A stretch of DNA of 7,083 nt, from positions 1-7,083 of the forward strand of contig JAWXCH010000486.1 of the NCBI GenBank assembly GCA_034440595.1, written 5' to 3'. The DNA is from JAWXCH01 sp034440595. GTDB taxonomy: Bacteria; Planctomycetota; Planctomycetia; Pirellulales; JALHPA01. The translations under genes and the position numbers were made by a program. Of the stretch, positions 6,702 to 7,083 are shown in pieces (positions within the stretch are counted from its first letter, which is position 1; each line of letters begins with the position of its first letter). A model generated the notes under the pieces. The model was not told the origin of the DNA and searched no databases. It saw only the letters and a program-made list of their open reading frames with translations.

Positions 6702-6728
6702 CCTCACGCGGAGCGTGAGGACTACAAT
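6702..6728 (-). repeat. Inverted copy of the 21-base repeat, with perfect hairpin
   Basis: Positions 6708-6728 are the reverse complement of the unit at 6588-6608 with 19 of 21 bases matching, and 18 of 21 against the second unit. The segment 6702-6720 is itself a hairpin: CCTCACGC (6702-6709), loop GGA, GCGTGAGG (6713-6720), eight perfect pairs. Facing copies about 80 bases apart, each with a palindromic core, are what REP/BIME-type extragenic repeats look like. Confidence 0.85.
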
Positions 6729-6757
6729 AGGGACTCCGTATCTGCGGGTCAGTCCCT
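6729..6757 (+). promoter_or_regulatory. Hairpin in the leader just before ribD
   Basis: AGGGACT (6729-6735) pairs perfectly with AGTCCCT (6751-6757); inside, CCG (6736-6738) can pair with CGG (6745-6747). A pyrimidine-rich TTCTCTC follows. It ends 26 bases before the ribD start and directly abuts the inverted repeat. It might be a weak terminator closing the upstream region, a leader element, or part of the repeat unit. It does not resemble the FMN riboswitch. Confidence 0.4.
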
Positions 6758-6783
6758 TTCTCTCAAATTTGCACGCAGCACCC

Positions 6784-7083
6784 ATGTCCGACCTTGACCT
6801 GTGGCACATGTCACGTGCGATTGAACTGGCACTACAGGGGGAGGGACAGGTCGAACCAAACCCAATGGTCGGCTGCGTAATTGCTCGCGAGAACGAGGTC
6901 GTCGGCGAAGGTTGGCACAGCCGCTTCGGTGCTCCGCATGCGGAGATCGAAGCACTGCGCATCGCGGGAAAGCGTGCCGCAGGTGCCACACTGTATGTCA
7001 CGCTCGAACCGTGCAGCCACTTTGGCAAAACGCCTCCCTGTTCGCAGGCAGTCATTGCCGCTGGCATTCGCCGCATTGTCTGC
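6784..7083 (+). CDS. ribD: Riboflavin biosynthesis protein RibD, deaminase domain (N-terminal part; gene runs off the window)
   Basis: The first 100 residues of RibD, a cytoplasmic enzyme of riboflavin synthesis. Its N-terminal domain deaminates the 2,5-diamino-6-ribosylamino-pyrimidinone 5'-phosphate made by GTP cyclohydrolase II; the usual C-terminal reductase domain would lie beyond the window, so its presence cannot be confirmed. Motifs seen: PNPMVGCVI (25-33), GEGWHSRFGAPHAEIEAL (41-58) and TLYVTLEPCSHFGKTPPC (69-86). Zinc ligands should be His52, Cys77 and Cys86, with Glu54 as the proton shuttle. As I recall, the B. subtilis enzyme has these at 49, 74 and 83, a constant offset of three that supports the chosen ATG. 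There is no Shine-Dalgarno sequence before it; a TTG at 6769 is a less likely start. The frame is open to the last base of the window. Confidence 0.95.
   Translation, partial: MSDLDLWHMSRAIELALQGEGQVEPNPMVGCVIARENEVVGEGWHSRFGAPHAEIEALRIAGKRAAGATLYVTLEPCSHFGKTPPCSQAVIAAGIRRIVC

Noticed and set aside
6588..6728. CRISPR array
   Set aside because: Two copies are directly adjacent with no spacers and the third is inverted, and no cas genes are present.
6549..6797. Open frame of 82 codons across the repeat cluster
   Set aside because: Its translation is made of the 21-base repeat read in frame (a duplicated V-A-I-T-L-R block), it overlaps the ribD start in another frame, and it has no ribosome site or protein-like composition.
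6693..7076. Minus-strand frame of 127 codons opposite ribD
   Set aside because: It is the antisense shadow of clear RibD coding sequence with all catalytic motifs on the plus strand.

Overview
The window looks like chromosomal DNA from a planctomycete, most likely of the Pirellulaceae type. This is an inference from gene content: an M28 peptidase fused to a PDZ domain, a tiny cysteine-rich lipoprotein, a long single-chain ABC-2 permease, poorly defined Shine-Dalgarno sites, and gene-sparse spacers with palindromic repeats. No 16S rRNA or other marker gene is present to confirm it. Base composition is moderate and even, and nothing points to recent horizontal transfer.

Layout, left to right. 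(1) Positions 1-639 are the C-terminal part of a zinc peptidase of family M28 with a terminal PDZ domain; the gene begins outside the window. (2) Positions 907-4860 hold three same-strand genes: a membrane-anchored protein of unknown function (907-2034), an ABC exporter ATPase (real start probably 2173, not the upstream GTG at 2071), and a 595-residue permease with about twelve membrane segments that appears to be two ABC-2 half-permeases in one chain. They read as one export module, possibly with an extra promoter before the permease. (3) Running the other way and converging on the permease, 4903-5823 encodes a membrane-bound GGDEF diguanylate cyclase with intact active site and inhibitory site. 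(4) A 359-base divergent spacer separates it from a 108-residue cysteine-rich lipoprotein (6183-6509). (5) A 274-base spacer (6510-6783) is packed with palindromes and short repeats. (6) From 6784 to the window end an open frame encodes the deaminase domain of RibD of riboflavin synthesis; it is cut by the window edge.

Functionally the only clear partnership is the ABC module: the ATPase should dimerise under the duplicated permease, and the anchored protein upstream may be an accessory factor, although its role is not visible from sequence. The cyclase, lipoprotein and RibD appear to be independent transcription units. I did not find a convincing new multi-gene system. The observations most worth following are the two-in-one permease with its anchored neighbour, the REP-like repeat cluster with a hairpin just before ribD, and the unclassified cysteine-rich lipoprotein.
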